64,000 nt of DNA from Rhabdophis nuchalis (lineage: Eukaryota > Chordata > Lepidosauria > Squamata > Natricidae): the NCBI GenBank assembly GCA_039707465.1, contig CM077648.1:27159119-27223118 (forward strand), read 5' to 3'. The translations under genes were made by a program, and so were the position numbers. The notes under the pieces are model-generated. The model was not told the origin of the DNA. It worked only from the letters and a program-made list of their open reading frames with translations, and made no database searches. Of the stretch, positions 32,991 through 46,906 are shown piece by piece. The first letter of the stretch is position 1; each line of letters opens with the position of its first letter.

Positions 32991-33212
32991 CAATGGCGCA
33001 GTGGTTAGAATGCAGTATTGCAGGCTAACTCTGCCCATTGCCAGGTCAGAAGTTTGATCCTGATGGGGCTCAAGGCCTTCATAGTTCCAAGGCTGGTAAA
33101 ATGAGGACCCAGATTGTTGGGGGCAATATACTGTACTGACTCTACAAACCGCTTAGAGAGGGCTATAAAGCACTATAAAGCAGTGTATAAATCTAAGTGC
33201 TATTGCTATTGA
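32991..33212 (+). mobile_element. MIR/CORE-like SINE, forward copy
   Basis: Includes the tRNA-like head 'gcagtggttagaatgcagta', 'ttgatcctgatggg', 'atgaggacccagattgttgg' and the tail 'ctaagtgctattgctattg'. It faces the reverse copy 35 bp away, making an inverted pair. Confidence 0.8.
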
Positions 33213-34067
33213 TTGCTTCAAAGGACTGGTTAGGAACCTAAACTGGGACAGTGATCCTCTTATACTCACTCTCCATCCTCAAAATCTGCCTCCAATATCT
33301 TTCTAATGACATATGAAGAATTTGCTGTCACCATGTTTGGATCAGTGATTTTTTTTATATATGTATATGTTGGACTCTGGAATTAAATGCATATAGCTTA
33401 ATCCAGTTCTTTCCTAGTATAATGAAGCTTTGTAGTGTACTTATAAATAGAATTTAGAAGTATTTCCCTTATCTTGGACTTTTCTAAACTAATAGGATGA
33501 ATAAGATGTTGAGGTACTCCTGAGAAAGTAGTCCCATATTTTTTTTTTACAGACAAGCCGGTTTAAGAATGATTGATACAGTCCTAGAGCCAATTAAGAT
33601 TCCCATGTCCACCAGAATCCTGTTATTTCATGAAGCATTCTGGTTTGAGTAGGAATCTATACATCCCATGAAATAACACAATAAACAAAGCAGATTGGGT
33701 AAGAAGGAAGTGGAAGCCTGTGACTGGTAGTGGATGCAGGGAGTGATTGAGAAAAGCCAGCCAAAAGAGACAAGAAATGGGAGTCTGACAGAGAAAAGAC
33801 TTTTTCAAATAAAGTTAGAAGGAAAGATATGTAGCAACTCTTAGAGATATCTGTGCACGTCTTATCGGAACTTATGAGCCATCTCAGTGAGAAGAAGACC
33901 ATGTCTGAAAAACTGGGACAGTGGATGAATAACCCTTGGCAGACAATGATGAAAATAATTTTCAAAATGCTACTCTGCTTTTCCCATAATTCAGCTTTGA
34001 ATCCTACAAGAATGATGTAAAATTATTCTGTTGTGGGTTGATATTGACAAAGATGACAGACCAAACG
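33213..34067. other. Single-copy DNA
   Basis: Nothing recognised. Minus-strand frames at 33623-33965 have no domain match. Confidence 0.5.
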
Positions 34068-35583
<1,516 letters not shown>

Positions 35584-35591
35584 GGGCCACT

Positions 35592-35961
35592 CCGGTGGTG
35601 GGTTCCGGATCCTGTTCCCACTAGTACAGTTGGAACGGGCCCGGCGTCACCCACATGGACGTGCACAGCACACACGTGCAGCGCACGCATGCGTTGTATA
35701 TTTATATTTATATTTATTTGATTTATATCCCGCCCTTCTCCAAAAGGACCCAGGGCGGCGAAGGGTTGCCAACAACCCTTCTGCAAGCCTCCACGATGCT
35801 CCAGCTGCTCAGCAGAGCATTGTGCAGGTGCTGTACACACCATGTGTGTACATGGAAGTTCGGGCGGGCGGGTGGACCCTACGGAGCACCGGAATGGTAC
35901 CCGGTGCTCCGGGCAGGCTTTGGTATCCCTGTATTGGGAGTACCACCTGCAACCCGCCACA
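35592..35961 (-). mobile_element. Non-autonomous hAT element, family N6, with an internal LINE tail (370 bp)
   Basis: Ends CCGGTGGTGGGTTCC and GCAACCCGCCACA. A perfect 8-bp target duplication, gggccact, lies at 35584-35591 and 35962-35969. The interior matches the reverse complement of 62519-62846 ('gcaccggaatggtacccgg'). At about 35696-35765 there is extra sequence, 'tatatcccgcccttctcc' and 'acccagggcggcg', which is the last 70 bases of an L2 3' UTR in reverse. Confidence 0.85.
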
Positions 35962-36004
35962 GGGCCACTCACTCTCACTCAGCCCAACCCACCTCACAGA
36001 GCAG

Positions 36005-36045
36005 TATGTGTATGTGTGTGTATATGTACACACACACACACACAT
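36005..36045. repeat. (TG)n / (CA)n compound microsatellite
   Basis: TG-rich then CA-rich run that can fold back on itself. Confidence 0.9.
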
Positions 36046-36046
36046 A

Positions 36047-36130
36047 CCAGTAGTGGGTTCTGGATCCTGTCGCAAGGAGTACTCTGTGACAGGGCCGGGT
36101 TTCCTCATTGGGCGTGCCACCACCCAGCGA
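36047..36130. mobile_element. Left-end fragment of a hAT N6-like element
   Basis: Starts 'ccagtagtgggttctggatc', similar to the left end at 35592. No right end is found. Confidence 0.55.
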
Positions 36131-36439
36131 CACTCAGCTGCTCAGCTGTCTCTTTAAATGAATAATACTCTTTCAACAGAAAAAGCAATTGTATAAGACT
36201 TCACTTCCGTAGACTATTTTAAGAGGACAACAGCTTGGGATAACACAGGATTATACTGATGTATAATGATTTGAAGAAATGGATAATAAAAGACAAAGTA
36301 CAATTGATCCTTTTCAACTGTCATTTGGCGGCCATTTTATTTCAACTGTCATTTGTCGGCCTTTTCATTTGCCTGGAGAGAGATTCCTATTGTGGCTGTC
36401 ACTGCTTTCTGTATTCCACCTGGCGCTCAAACCAATTTC
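36131..36439. other. Single-copy DNA with a short local duplication
   Basis: 'caactgtcatttggcggcc' near 36317 is repeated as 'caactgtcatttgtcggcc' near 36344. Confidence 0.5.
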
Positions 36440-36481
36440 ATTGTAATTTTATTATTACAATGACAATAAAGATTATTATTA

Positions 36482-36526
<45 letters not shown>
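36440..36526 (+). repeat. LINE-like 3' tail and (ATT)n microsatellite
   Basis: 'ttcattgtaattttattatt', 'caatgacaataaagatt' then about 17 ATT units. The 'acaatgacaataaag' ending is a common non-LTR retrotransposon 3' terminus. The clade is not assigned. Confidence 0.6.
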
Positions 36527-38252
36527 GTACATGTACAGTTGTGACACAACTGGATGAATGAACTACTTCTTTAAAAAGTATCGCATTTGAAGTGATAGAT
36601 ATTTCTGATCAATGTATTTGTTTGGTGAAATTTGTTTTACATAGGCAAGCCATCCCTTGATGCTGTAGTTGGTCAGAAATAAATGAGCATGCATGTAAAT
36701 GATTTTTAAATGAAAGGTAACTTACTATTAAAAGGAAAATGTATTAAAGTTATGTTGTGTGCCTAATTTATTCCCAGCTGAAATGTTGGAACTGTAAATA
36801 TTTTTTTGCTCTAGCATTATTGAGTTCCAATATTACTGCTTAATCATCATAAGGATGAATCATTTTGTTACATCAAGCTATTTTTTTTTGTGCCAGACAA
36901 AATTTTACTATTCTAGAATCTCAGACATTTAACACTTAATCAGCACCTATGTATTATTAATCATTTCAGTTATGACAACTTATGAATTATCCACAAAAAT
37001 AAGCATTCTGAAAATTAGCTTCCCCCTCCTCTCCAGTTGATATACAGTAAAGCTAGGCTCAAGAATCTACACAAATGTACATAAAACAGCAGCAATTTGA
37101 AAATTTAAGGTAATCTTAAGGTCTCGGTGAAGCTAACCTTGGCATCATTTTAAAGTATTACAATCATGTAATATATTCTCCCCTCTGTCCTTTATAAATC
37201 CAGAAAGACTGTTGAACAGATGGAGAAAAGCTTGTGTCATTCCTGAACAAGCCTTTGCCAGTTTCTTGTTCTATATCAAGACTCATGTTTACATAGCTGA
37301 TTCATCATAATGATTTACACAAGCAATTCATGAAAATAATGCTGAGCAAATCATGAAGAATAGTTACAAGTGTCATATCTTTCCATCACCCGTGGTAAAC
37401 ATTGCTCCATTTTCTCTTTTCCAACATCACAGTATTAATTGCTAGATTAATAAAACACCTTAAATAACCCTTCTTTCTTTCCTTTCCACCCAATATTGTT
37501 GTTAGCTGCTGCAGTGTTTTCTTTTTTCCATCCCCATCCTCAATTCAGAAAGTTCCTAATTAGACAAAAAACCAATGAACAAATAGGAAAAAGCTTTATC
37601 TTTCTCATCATCATCATCGCTATTTGATGATAATGACTTCCAATGGTCGAGAAACTGGTTTAAGTTTCATGGATAGATGTGATCTTAGAAAATGTCTATT
37701 CTTGGATAATACCGGTAGCATTATGTCCCTATGCAATAATATACAGTATTAAGACTGTATATGTATTTCGAGATAGCTGATTCTTCACCATAGATAAAAA
37801 ACCCACTTTAGATGAACTTTTCCTCAGATCATTAAAGCAGCAGCATCTTTTTCCAGGGCGATGTGAAGGTAGCTACAGGTAATATCAAAACATATGCATT
37901 AGTTTGGAAAAAGATGTGGCTGCTTCAATAATTCTAAGTAAAATGCTTGGGATGAGTTGCTATGCCTAATGAATGGGATCTTTTTTGTAGGATTGGTGCT
38001 GCCTCTTGTTTATAAGTCATTCTCTATTCTAACATTCTCCCTCTGATAGTGGCAAACAATACTAGTGGGCTGCTATTTTTGTGTATTTTCAAGTTAATTT
38101 AATTTGACCTTTTATTTACATGACATCAGGCTGTTCTCCATGTAGTCTTCCCCATGTTTTGAGTTTTTCTATGAAAGATGTTATCAAATGTCCAACGGCT
38201 GCACTTAATAGTTCCATGGGGAAGTGGGAAGTTTCACATTAGGTGAGGGCAC
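36527..38252. other. Single-copy DNA, possible conserved non-coding stretch
   Basis: No repeat or gene is recognised. About 37040-37400 is even in composition and rich in homeodomain-like TAAT/ATTA cores, so it is a candidate regulatory element. This is an impression only. Confidence 0.4.
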
Positions 38253-38260
38253 ATCATACT

Positions 38261-38514
38261 CAAGGGTGGGTTCCAGCAGGCACTACTGCTGGTTCGCTCA
38301 TGGGCGTGCTGTGCATGCTTGATGCATGCTGCGTGTGTATGCACAGTGCAATAAAATTGTTGTGCACATGAGGAGAAGTGAAAAACAAGATGGTGGCGAC
38401 TATGGCGCCACATGGGCATGGCAGGCCTGGGTTGCTGTTAGTTCCAGTAACCCAGGCTGCCAAACCACTACTGGTTTGGCTGAATCGGTCCGAACCAGTA
38501 AGAACCCACCACTC
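38261..38514 (+). mobile_element. Non-autonomous hAT N5 element (254 bp)
   Basis: Ends CAAGGGTGGGTTCC and AAGAACCCACCACTC. A perfect 8-bp target duplication, atcatact, lies at 38253-38260 and 38515-38522. The body matches the family ('ggttcgctcatgggcg', 'aagtgaaaaacaagatgg'). Confidence 0.9.
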
Positions 38515-38689
38515 ATCATACTCTTAGGCTGGATTGAAGTTTGGAAGCAGTTTTAGAAGGCAAAAGTAGGAAACTGTTCTGTTAGTTTCTAGAAATCATG
38601 GTGAGAGCAAACTCTAAACATTGCAAAAAAAAAAAAAAAGAACAAATTAGTGAATCAATTTCTATGTAGATCTCACAGTTGGAAACCAG

Positions 38690-38889
38690 GGCCATATTTG
38701 TAACTCTCCATCAAGAATGTTGTGAATGCTCCAATACGGGACGTTTTAAAGATGTTAGATATACATTTGTCTGAAGTGGTGTAGGGTTTCCTGACTAAGC
38801 AGGGGGTTGGACTAGAAGACCTTCAAGGTCCCTATTCTATTCTATTCTATTCTATTCTATTCTATTCTATTCTATTCTATTCTATTCTA
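38690..38889 (+). mobile_element. CR1 LINE 3' end with (ATTCT)n tail
   Basis: 'gttgtgaatgctcc', 'agatgttagatatacatttg', 'agggggttggactagaag', then about 11 ATTCT units (38832-38889). The pentamer is the expected terminal repeat of snake CR1/L3-type LINEs. Confidence 0.88.
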
Positions 38890-38929
38890 ATGTTCCATTG
38901 TGATTCTGAGTTATAACAATTATTCAGTG

Positions 38930-39050
38930 AAGTCTTTAAGAAGATGTCGGATAGCCATTTGTCTGAAATGGTTTAGGGTTTCCTGCCTGGGCAGGGGGTT
39001 GGACTAGAAGACCTCCAAGGTCCCTTCCAACTCTGCTATTGTATTGTAAG
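38930..39050 (+). mobile_element. CR1 LINE 3' end, second copy
   Basis: 'aagaagatgtcggatagcc', 'tgggcagggggttggactag' and 'ggtcccttccaactctgc'. It has the same orientation and block as the copy ending 40 bp upstream, but without the pentamer array. Confidence 0.85.
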
Positions 39051-41034
39051 TATCTCTTGGAAGAAATATTTAGCCATTTATGTTCATAACCTGCTTAATC
39101 ATAGGATTAACTGCTGTCTATGTTGCTTATTTATTTGCATTTTACAAGTGGGTATTGAATATTCGATGATCAATATTCTGAAATTTTTATTTTTCTCCCC
39201 CGTGATTTTTATAATCACTCTAATAGTTGACTGGGATTTTGTAGTCATTAGCCAAAAACAGTTTTACTGATCTATTTCTAAGTTTTTGTTTATTTTCAGT
39301 GTTCCAAAAGCTTTCTTGTATACATTCCAGCAACTTTTAGGCTATTCACTGACCTACTGGAAATTTGTATCATGGAGTGGGATGGTTTTGATTACAACAT
39401 GCTATTTATAGTTTGAATATTGGATATCGATGGAAATATAGATTTTTTTAAAAATATGTGATTAAAAAAAATCTGCTGCTTTGAGGATTTATTTTAAGGA
39501 ATAGTAGTGTACAGCATTATAATCCTAATCCTAGAACAGGAAAAACTAAGAAAAGGGACTGTTGACATAGTAGGGTAAGGTGCTTTTGTGTTGTGTTACA
39601 TCTAAATTTCCAGGAGGGTATTTGGTTTAGCATTATATTAATAAGAATACCAATACTGGATAAAATGAATTTTGGTTAGTTCATGCCAACAAAATAAATC
39701 ATTTAGGCTTCTACTGTAATATACATTAAAATAATAATAATAATGCTAGCAGGAGTTAGTTGAGCTGTCTCAATGTCTTTAAATGAAACACCAAATGGAT
39801 CTGATACATTGTCTTTGATTTCTCTGTTTAATGAGCCTGAGATTTAGAATATACATCAGCAATCTAGAAAACAATTTTTCTATGGCTCTCCTAGCATTGC
39901 TTTTTCATATCTGGTAGAAAATATTGATTAATTAATAATACATAAGTTCAGTTGAGTCTATTACGCCATAAAAATACTTAATATTTTTATATTAAGGACC
40001 AGGCACTGTGAATTGGTCATGTAGTTGTTGAAATTTCATAAACATATTACAAATAAATCTTTTGCCTTATACATGGAGGGAGCAGAAACATAAAGACTAC
40101 AACATTGGATCCCTTCAAAACTCTCTCTGCTAATGCTGAGTAGAATACTGTACTTCAAATCTGAAATAGTACTTTGAGCATAAAACAGTGTTCAGTGTTT
40201 ATTTCCTGGAAATATCCTAAGCTCAAAACATTTTGAAATGCAAAGATTTCCAGAATTATCCAAATGACATAATATTTCTGATAAGTTGTTTTAAAGAAAA
40301 ATTGATGTTTCAAACTAAAATGTGGTATATAGAGTTCAACATGTTTGGAGCTTATAATCTTTTGTACTTCTCTACTCTATTTTATTTTATTTAGTTAGTT
40401 GGTCAAAGAAGTATGAGATAACAGGTATAAGTATAAAAATGGATATGAGCGCATGAAATGAGTACAAATAAATGGGGACAGTAGGACAGGGATGGTAGGC
40501 ACCCTGGTGCGCTTATGCACAGTCCCTTTACAGACCTCTTAGGAATGGTGTGAGGTCCACGTTAGACACTTTAAAGTTAAAGCTATGGTTAAATTAAATT
40601 AAATTAAATTATGGTTAAATTAAAGTTTAAGGTTAAAGCTCTGTAGCCCAATACTAGATTACAAATGTTATCTAGTCATACTGTATTTTTCAGCTCAATG
40701 GTAGCACCTTGGTGGCCTTGGATGACCTCAGAAATTCAGATTCAGACTTGGTTAGTAATTGGACTGGAGCCCAACAGAAAATAAAAGACTGGGAAGTTGA
40801 AGAAAATCTGAAAATGCAGTGGCAAACTATTTCTCTATTATAGTCTAGTAGGGTTGAAATACATTTTTATAATTATTTATCCTAATGGCATAGTCACATC
40901 ACATTTTGATAAAAACACAAGAGATAGAAATGCAAAATATTTGCTTTTTATTTTGCATTTGAAAACATAAAATCTAAGATACTATAAATATATGTCTAGA
41001 TTACAGATATCATTTTTTGCTTCATTTGTCACAG
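39051..41034. other. Single-copy AT-rich DNA
   Basis: Nothing recognised except an AAATT-type run near 40590-40615. Confidence 0.5.
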
Positions 41035-41320
41035 TTAGGAAATCAGCGAAGTGCCCATTTATAGCTTCTGTTTTGGCACTCTGACACTATGTGTTGGATG
41101 GTTTGTTTTTCAGCTTGACAGTCACAATTCGGTGATAACATTTTTGCCACACTTATAAAGGGTGTCAGCACATCTACCATGGTCGGTCTGAATTTGGCCA
41201 AGGGTAGTCCATATCACAATGGGCCTGGTCAAATTGAGGTAGCAGTTACAGTACAGAAAGCTACTCTGATTGTAATTTACGGCGGTTGTAATAAAAAAAT
41301 ACATTAGCTTCTGCAAGCTG
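41035..41320 (-). mobile_element. C-terminal fragment of a non-LTR retrotransposon
   Basis: Minus-strand reading with a frameshift near 41140 gives 'QIQTDHGRCADTLYKCGKN' and then 'CQAEKQTIQHIVSECQNRS'. This is the 'GHGRC...CDC...EKQTMxHI' zinc-binding-like signature that I know from the C-terminus of some vertebrate non-LTR elements. Two of the expected cysteines appear altered. The clade is not assigned. Confidence 0.6.
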
Positions 41321-41596
41321 CTTGGCTAAATCTGCTCTTGCAAAGACACTTAAACACTCTGGGTTTCCTGCAGTAGTGCCATGGCATCCTATCTTTTTAT
41401 TATAAATGTGCAGATCTTAAGATTTTAATATTTTCAGAAAAATGCATCATATATTTTTAATGGTGGCAAATACGTTTTTGATTAATATTTGTAATTTGTC
41501 AACAATTATGAATATACATCTTTGAGAGTTTATTTACTGAAAGGAATGATCTTTATAGTCATTTACATTAATATTTACATTTGTAATTATTTTAAA

Positions 41597-41945
41597 GGGA
41601 TGCGGTGGCTCAGTGGCTAAGACGCTCAGCTTGTCAATTAGAAAGGTAGGCAGTCCAGCGGTTCGAATCCCTAGCACTGCGTAATGGAGTGAGCTCCCGT
41701 TACTTGTCCCAGCTTCTGCTAACCTAGTAGTTCAAAAGCACACAAAAAATGCAAGTAGAAAAATAGGAACCATCTTTGGTGGGAAGGTAACAGTGTTCCA
41801 TGCACGTTTGGTGTTTAGTCATGCCAGCCATATGACCACAGAGACGTCTTCAGACAGTACTGGCTCTTCAGCTTTGAAACGTAGATGTGCACCGCCCCCT
41901 AAAGTTGGGAATGACTAGTACCTATGTGCAAGGGGAACCTTTACC
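41597..41945 (+). mobile_element. Sauria-type SINE, full length
   Basis: Head 'gggatgcggtggctcagtgg', B-box-like 'ggttcgaatccctag', tail 'ggggaacctttacc'. A perfect 13-bp target duplication, taattattttaaa, lies at 41584-41596 and 41946-41958. The long intact duplication and near-consensus sequence suggest a younger copy. Confidence 0.95.
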
Positions 41946-41958
41946 TAATTATTTTAAA

Positions 41959-43209
41959 AAATAATTGGATGCAAGAAAGGCTTCAAAAGGTGTTCTGAAG
42001 ACAGGTGCACTTCTGTCACTTTTGTGAATATTTTCTCCATTTGAAAAAGATGAATCTTTTTTTTTGCATAGGGTTTTTAAAGCAACAATGATTTGGTGAA
42101 AGCCCTAAGCCTGTACATGTCTTGTGGAAAAAAAAATACATGTGAAAAAAAAAATAACCCGGTAAATATCCAGTAATGATTTCCCCATCTCATGTTGGCA
42201 ATAAATTTGAAAAGCTACTCAGCTTGGCATAACCTCTTTCCTAGGAAAATTAAACGAAGCAGCCAAGGGAAGGATCACAAGCTTAGAAGTCTAGTAGCTG
42301 GCAAAGAAATCTGGCAAACAATAGCAAGTCTAACAGTTCTGAAAAGTCTCAACTGCCTTTAAAGAACTCTTCATTTCTCATTTCTCCGACAGTTTGTTGA
42401 AAATGCAGGTTTCTACATTGCTCCCTTAACTTTTACTTTAAAAAGAAAAAGCGAGAATGGCTTTTGTTTAACTGCTCCGAGGCAGGGTTGGGAATTCGAT
42501 CAATTTTACCTATGGTAGCCTGAAAAATCTCTCTGAAGCAAGTTCAATAGGCAAAAGGGAAGGGATGCCAGCTTTTATATGCAAATATACGAGGGATTTT
42601 TCTCCAGCGTTCAAAGCTCTGCCAAAAGGCTTTGCAAAATAGTAATTAAAATTTACAACACATTGAAAAGGGGGGGGGGGGAGGAAGAGGCACCCCTTTC
42701 CAAATGTTCAGCACTTATTGCATAGAATGTCATTCCAAGAGTATCTTGAATCCACATTTTATACCTAAAGTACATTAAACCCTATTAAAATGACTATTTT
42801 AATGCTGTCAGAGGAGCGAGCATTCTAGCACTGGGAATTGCTGCTTCAATATGTTTTACATCTAATTGCTGAAGGATACAATGCACCTGTGTTATTACAT
42901 TGGTTTCATTCTTGGATGATTTCCCCTTTGGCAGACCAGTGACACTTTTTCATTGGTTATTCATTCACTTTATTGATTAACACATGGACCAATTTATTAG
43001 TCCTTCCGAAGCTATTGTGAGAGCCCAGCTTTTGAAAGGGTGAGTATCTTTTACTGAATACTAACAGAGGATGTGTTATATTTGAAAAAAGGAACATTTT
43101 CTGTATAAAACATACAGTATAATTACAGCATGCAATATAATTTATATCATAATCTCATTCATCATTTCATTCTTATATTCTATTTTAGGGCATCTTAAAT
43201 AGAATAAAG
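41959..43209. other. Single-copy DNA, possible conserved non-coding stretch
   Basis: No gene. The stretches 42190-42440 and 42790-43040 look non-repetitive and compositionally even. A poly-G run lies at 42668-42681. Confidence 0.4.
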
Positions 43210-43347
43210 GTTCAAGGTTGACTCGGCCTTCCATCCTTCCGAGGTCGGACCCAGATTGTTGGGGAAAATATGCTGACATTTGTAAACCACTCAGAAAGGA
43301 CTGTAAAGCACTATGAAGTGGTATACAAGTCTAAATGCTATTGCTAA
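43210..43347 (+). mobile_element. MIR/CORE-like SINE, 5'-truncated
   Basis: 'ggttcaaggttgactcggcc', 'ggacccagattgttgggg' and 'ctaaatgctattgcta'. Only the body and tail are present. Confidence 0.78.
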
Positions 43348-46311
43348 GTGCTATCTCAATGCTGCAAGAGAACAAACCACCCACCCCGTATTCTATTCCT
43401 AACCAGGAAAGGACAGTTTTTGCTTTTCCTCAATTAATAATTTGTCATTTGAAAACTGGAAGCAGAATATAGTTTGCATTAGAATCAACACATGCAATAA
43501 TTTTCTTCGAAGGAAATCATTTGGAATAAAACACAATGATCAGTTTTACTCTTCCTCCAAGCTTTGAATTGATCGGGCCTTTCTAGATCACATTACCTAA
43601 AAAGAATATAAATGCCTTAGTCAGCAGTTGCATGGATATCAACATTTGAATACAGTAGCTAAATAATATAATGACATATAAAGCTATGTTAATATGAACA
43701 TGGTATTCCAATTAAGAGAGATTGATTCAGTTCAGTTCTCTACAGCACTGGTCAAGGAAAATCTAGAGCATTTTCTTTGTATTGTGCACCACATTTTAAG
43801 AAAGACATCGATACAGTGGACTGACTCCAGATAAGGGCAATATGAATGATGAAGAGCCTGAAATAAGTCCTCTGAGTCGTGAAAGAGTTGAGGATATTTG
43901 GCCTGAAAAAGTGAAGATTAAGGAAAACATATTAGTTCTGAAACAGATGAAAGGCTATCATCCAGAATATAGTGCAGATGTGTTTTTAATTTTCTTAGAA
44001 TACCCAAGTGATGCAAGTAGTAGAGAAACAGAGTCTGGCTAAATTTACTAAAAAGAAATCTTTATGTAAATACAGTAGCTGCTCTGATGCTAAAACCAAT
44101 TAAATGAGTTTTTAGCATTCAGAATCATAGAATCTTCCCAGACCAATTTGTTTGGGCTAGAAATAATTTACGCAGCATGCCTGTCACCTGTTCTACTACA
44201 ACATTAGGGTTTTTTCTGCTATTGTACAGAGCAAATTTGATTGATTTTCTTGTCTGGGAGTTAAAAAAAGTGGTTATAACATTTCATTCAGCGATGTTAT
44301 GTCTCCTACTGCTCTTGATTTTGTCTTGCTCCTGTCATTGCTTTCTACATTGGTTCTCATATTTTATTTTATTTTATTTTGTAAAATGCTTTATGAAACT
44401 CTCCAGATTCAATTCCAGAAAGGTGCTTTGTAGAATGGTGCACCTGCCTTCAAAACAGCTGCGTCTTTTCCAAGAAATGTTTTTCCCCCATGTTGCACAG
44501 CCCTAACATTGTGTAGTCCAGAAGTACAATACACCAGACCCATGAATAAACCCTCCAGTCATTCACTCAATAATCTCAAGAGGAGTATGCAGTGCAGAAC
44601 ATTTCTAAGCCTATTAGAGATTTCTAGATAATATTCTTTTATAGATAAAATCCATACCAACCAACTGCACTCAAGAGGTTCATTGCTATGCATGTTTTTC
44701 TTCTTCACAAATAGTTGGAAATTGTTGTTGTGATGAACATTTCTTTAGAGTAGGATCAACTGAAAACAAACAGAGATGTTGATGAGTGGAATCACATCTT
44801 ATTGTCCTCAAATATCAGAGAGGCTGAAATAACTTGTCGGTACCACCTATAGTGTGTAAATTCTTCTGATCTAGCACTAGGTACGATACCAGTATTTGCT
44901 CCTGAGTTATCAAAAGCAATAAATAAGCCACAGCCAAACTCATTCTGTTTATAATGCTAACTTGAAAAAAGAACAAATAAATGACTGTGTTTTTAAGGCA
45001 TATTGCTCCAGCTTCTGGTGATCTGTTGAACATTCATAGTTCATACCATGTTTGAGTACAAAAATCGAGGCAGGGAAATGAAATGCTTTCTATAGTGATG
45101 TTAGCTCCCTCTAACATTTCCACAGCTAAATCACTCTCTTTGATTTCTGCACATGTATTTAATAAAGGGACAGGCTTGTCAACAGCCTGTGTTTAACATA
45201 TGCACACCAGAAATTACTAGCTGCTAATTGATAAATGATTGATGGGCCAACGAGATCACAAGAGAGTTTGAATTCCCACAACCTCACTGGGCTGGGAATC
45301 ATGAAGCTTTAGGATGCTAAAGAGAGGCGAACAGAGAAATCTAAATGAAGCTTTGTGTCTCTACAAATGTGTGTACCACTTAGCGGGACATCTGAAATGA
45401 GTATCCAAATGGTTTCATTTACTAACATTTATTAGAATGCTAGTTCTAATAGAACTATATTTAGTTAAATATTAGGCTGTATAGAAATCTACAAAGTACT
45501 AGAAAGTCTTAAAGAAGAAAAATGGTGGAGGGAATTGAGAGCTTTTTCCTCTTATAATTCATGACTTCCAGGTTTTTAAGCAGGCAAAAAACTAGCAAGC
45601 AAAAAACTTAGCAATCAACTTCCCTCCTGCAAAATGAAAATAATCTATATTATAATTATAACACATTTCAGATTATTGATGAGCAACTGATGAGCAGGGT
45701 ATGATGATGAGCATGGAAAACCACAATATAGGAATCAGTCTAATTCTATTCTATCCCTGATCAGTTTTACATATGTTCACTGTTTGTGTGTAAGCCTGTC
45801 CTTTCACATTTCTGCATTTTGCAGCGAATGTTCAAGAAAACCCATGGACATTTTACGTTCATTTTTGTGCGACTCTTATTCTAATGTTTGTTATTTGTAC
45901 AATGCTGTTTGAAATGCAAAGATTAGCTGTGTCCTCATCAGCTTTAACAACCGGGATAGCCCAATTAAAGATGAAAAGTCAGATTCAATTATCCAGAATT
46001 CCTAATTGTTATATGCTGCAACTGCAATGCACAAGATTACAGAAGGCTAACTTAGGGCATGTTGACTCAGCAAGAAAACTGCATAACGGATTGCAATTAA
46101 AAAAAAAAAGACTAAAGAACAAACACAGAGACTAGGATTCATGTGGGGCATAGATACCCTTTTGACTTTCAGAAGTATCTGATTAATAAAATTGGGCTTC
46201 TGCCTGATGATGCACATATCTTGGTGAAACGCTTACATAAAGCTTGATATTTGCTTTATTATGATATACTTGGCCTATTCTAATTGGCAGACTTTCCCTA
46301 TCTCCAAAAGC
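43348..46311. other. Single-copy DNA, no recognised gene
   Basis: A 66-codon acidic frame at 43842-44042 is unusual for its ordinary codon look but has no domain I recognise and no splice or promoter context. About 45100-45320 looks like another conserved non-coding candidate. Confidence 0.4.
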
Positions 46312-46319
46312 ATCTATGG

Positions 46320-46446
46320 CAGGAGTATCAAACTGCCAGCTCGTGGGCCGGATGCATCATGTGTAGGCCACGCCCCTCCCAGCTCCGCGAAGGGAAAAAA
46401 ACGTCAGAAAATGTGACATGACAGCAACAGGAGCTTGACACCCGTG
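46320..46446 (+). mobile_element. Deleted hAT N3 element (127 bp)
   Basis: Ends CAGGAGTATCAAACT and GAGCTTGACACCCGTG. Flanks are atctatgg (46312-46319) and atctacag (46447-46454), 6 of 8. The interior keeps 'gtgggccggatgc' and 'ggccacgcccctccc'. Internal deletion explains its short length. Confidence 0.8.
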
Positions 46447-46708
46447 ATCTACAGGATGCTAAATAGTATCCCTTATAATGTACCTGCAAGTTATATGTTT
46501 TCTAGCAACTGCAGCAATTCCATCCACATTATTTCTTAAAGGGAGCTCTCTATGAGAGCCTTTAAAACAGGACTCTAAAAGTTACTGGGTTGGGTGACAA
46601 TTCAGTTTTGCAAAGCATGTTGAAACCTGAATTCAAGAAGAAGGTCGAACTAAGCCTAGTTTAGAAGAGGGTTTTCAGTGTTTGAAGGGGTAAAAAGATG
46701 CTTTAAAT

Positions 46709-46898
46709 CAGGAGTGAAATCAACATACTTTCGCTACCGGTTTGCAAATGTGAGCATGTGCGCTCACCTCTGCAGGACCTTCCGCGCATGTGCAGAGCTT
46801 CAAAATGGGATGTGATGATGTCCGGGTGGGTAGGCAGAGCCTACCGCTGCGGGCGCTACCAGTTCTCCTGAACCGGATAGAACTGGTTGAATTTCACA
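46709..46898 (+). mobile_element. Degenerate hAT-like element (190 bp)
   Basis: Starts CAGGAGTGAAATC and ends GAATTTCACAT. Flanks ctttaaat (46701-46708) and ttttaaat (46899-46906) match at 7 of 8. The interior has 'gctaccggtttgcaaatg' and 'ctcctgaaccggatag', related to the N1/N5 style of element. Confidence 0.72.
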
Positions 46899-46906
46899 TT
46901 TTAAAT

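Noticed and set aside
43842..44042. 66-codon acidic open frame that looks coding
   Set aside because: No domain, neighbours, splice sites or conservation evidence. A frame of this length is expected by chance in this amount of DNA.
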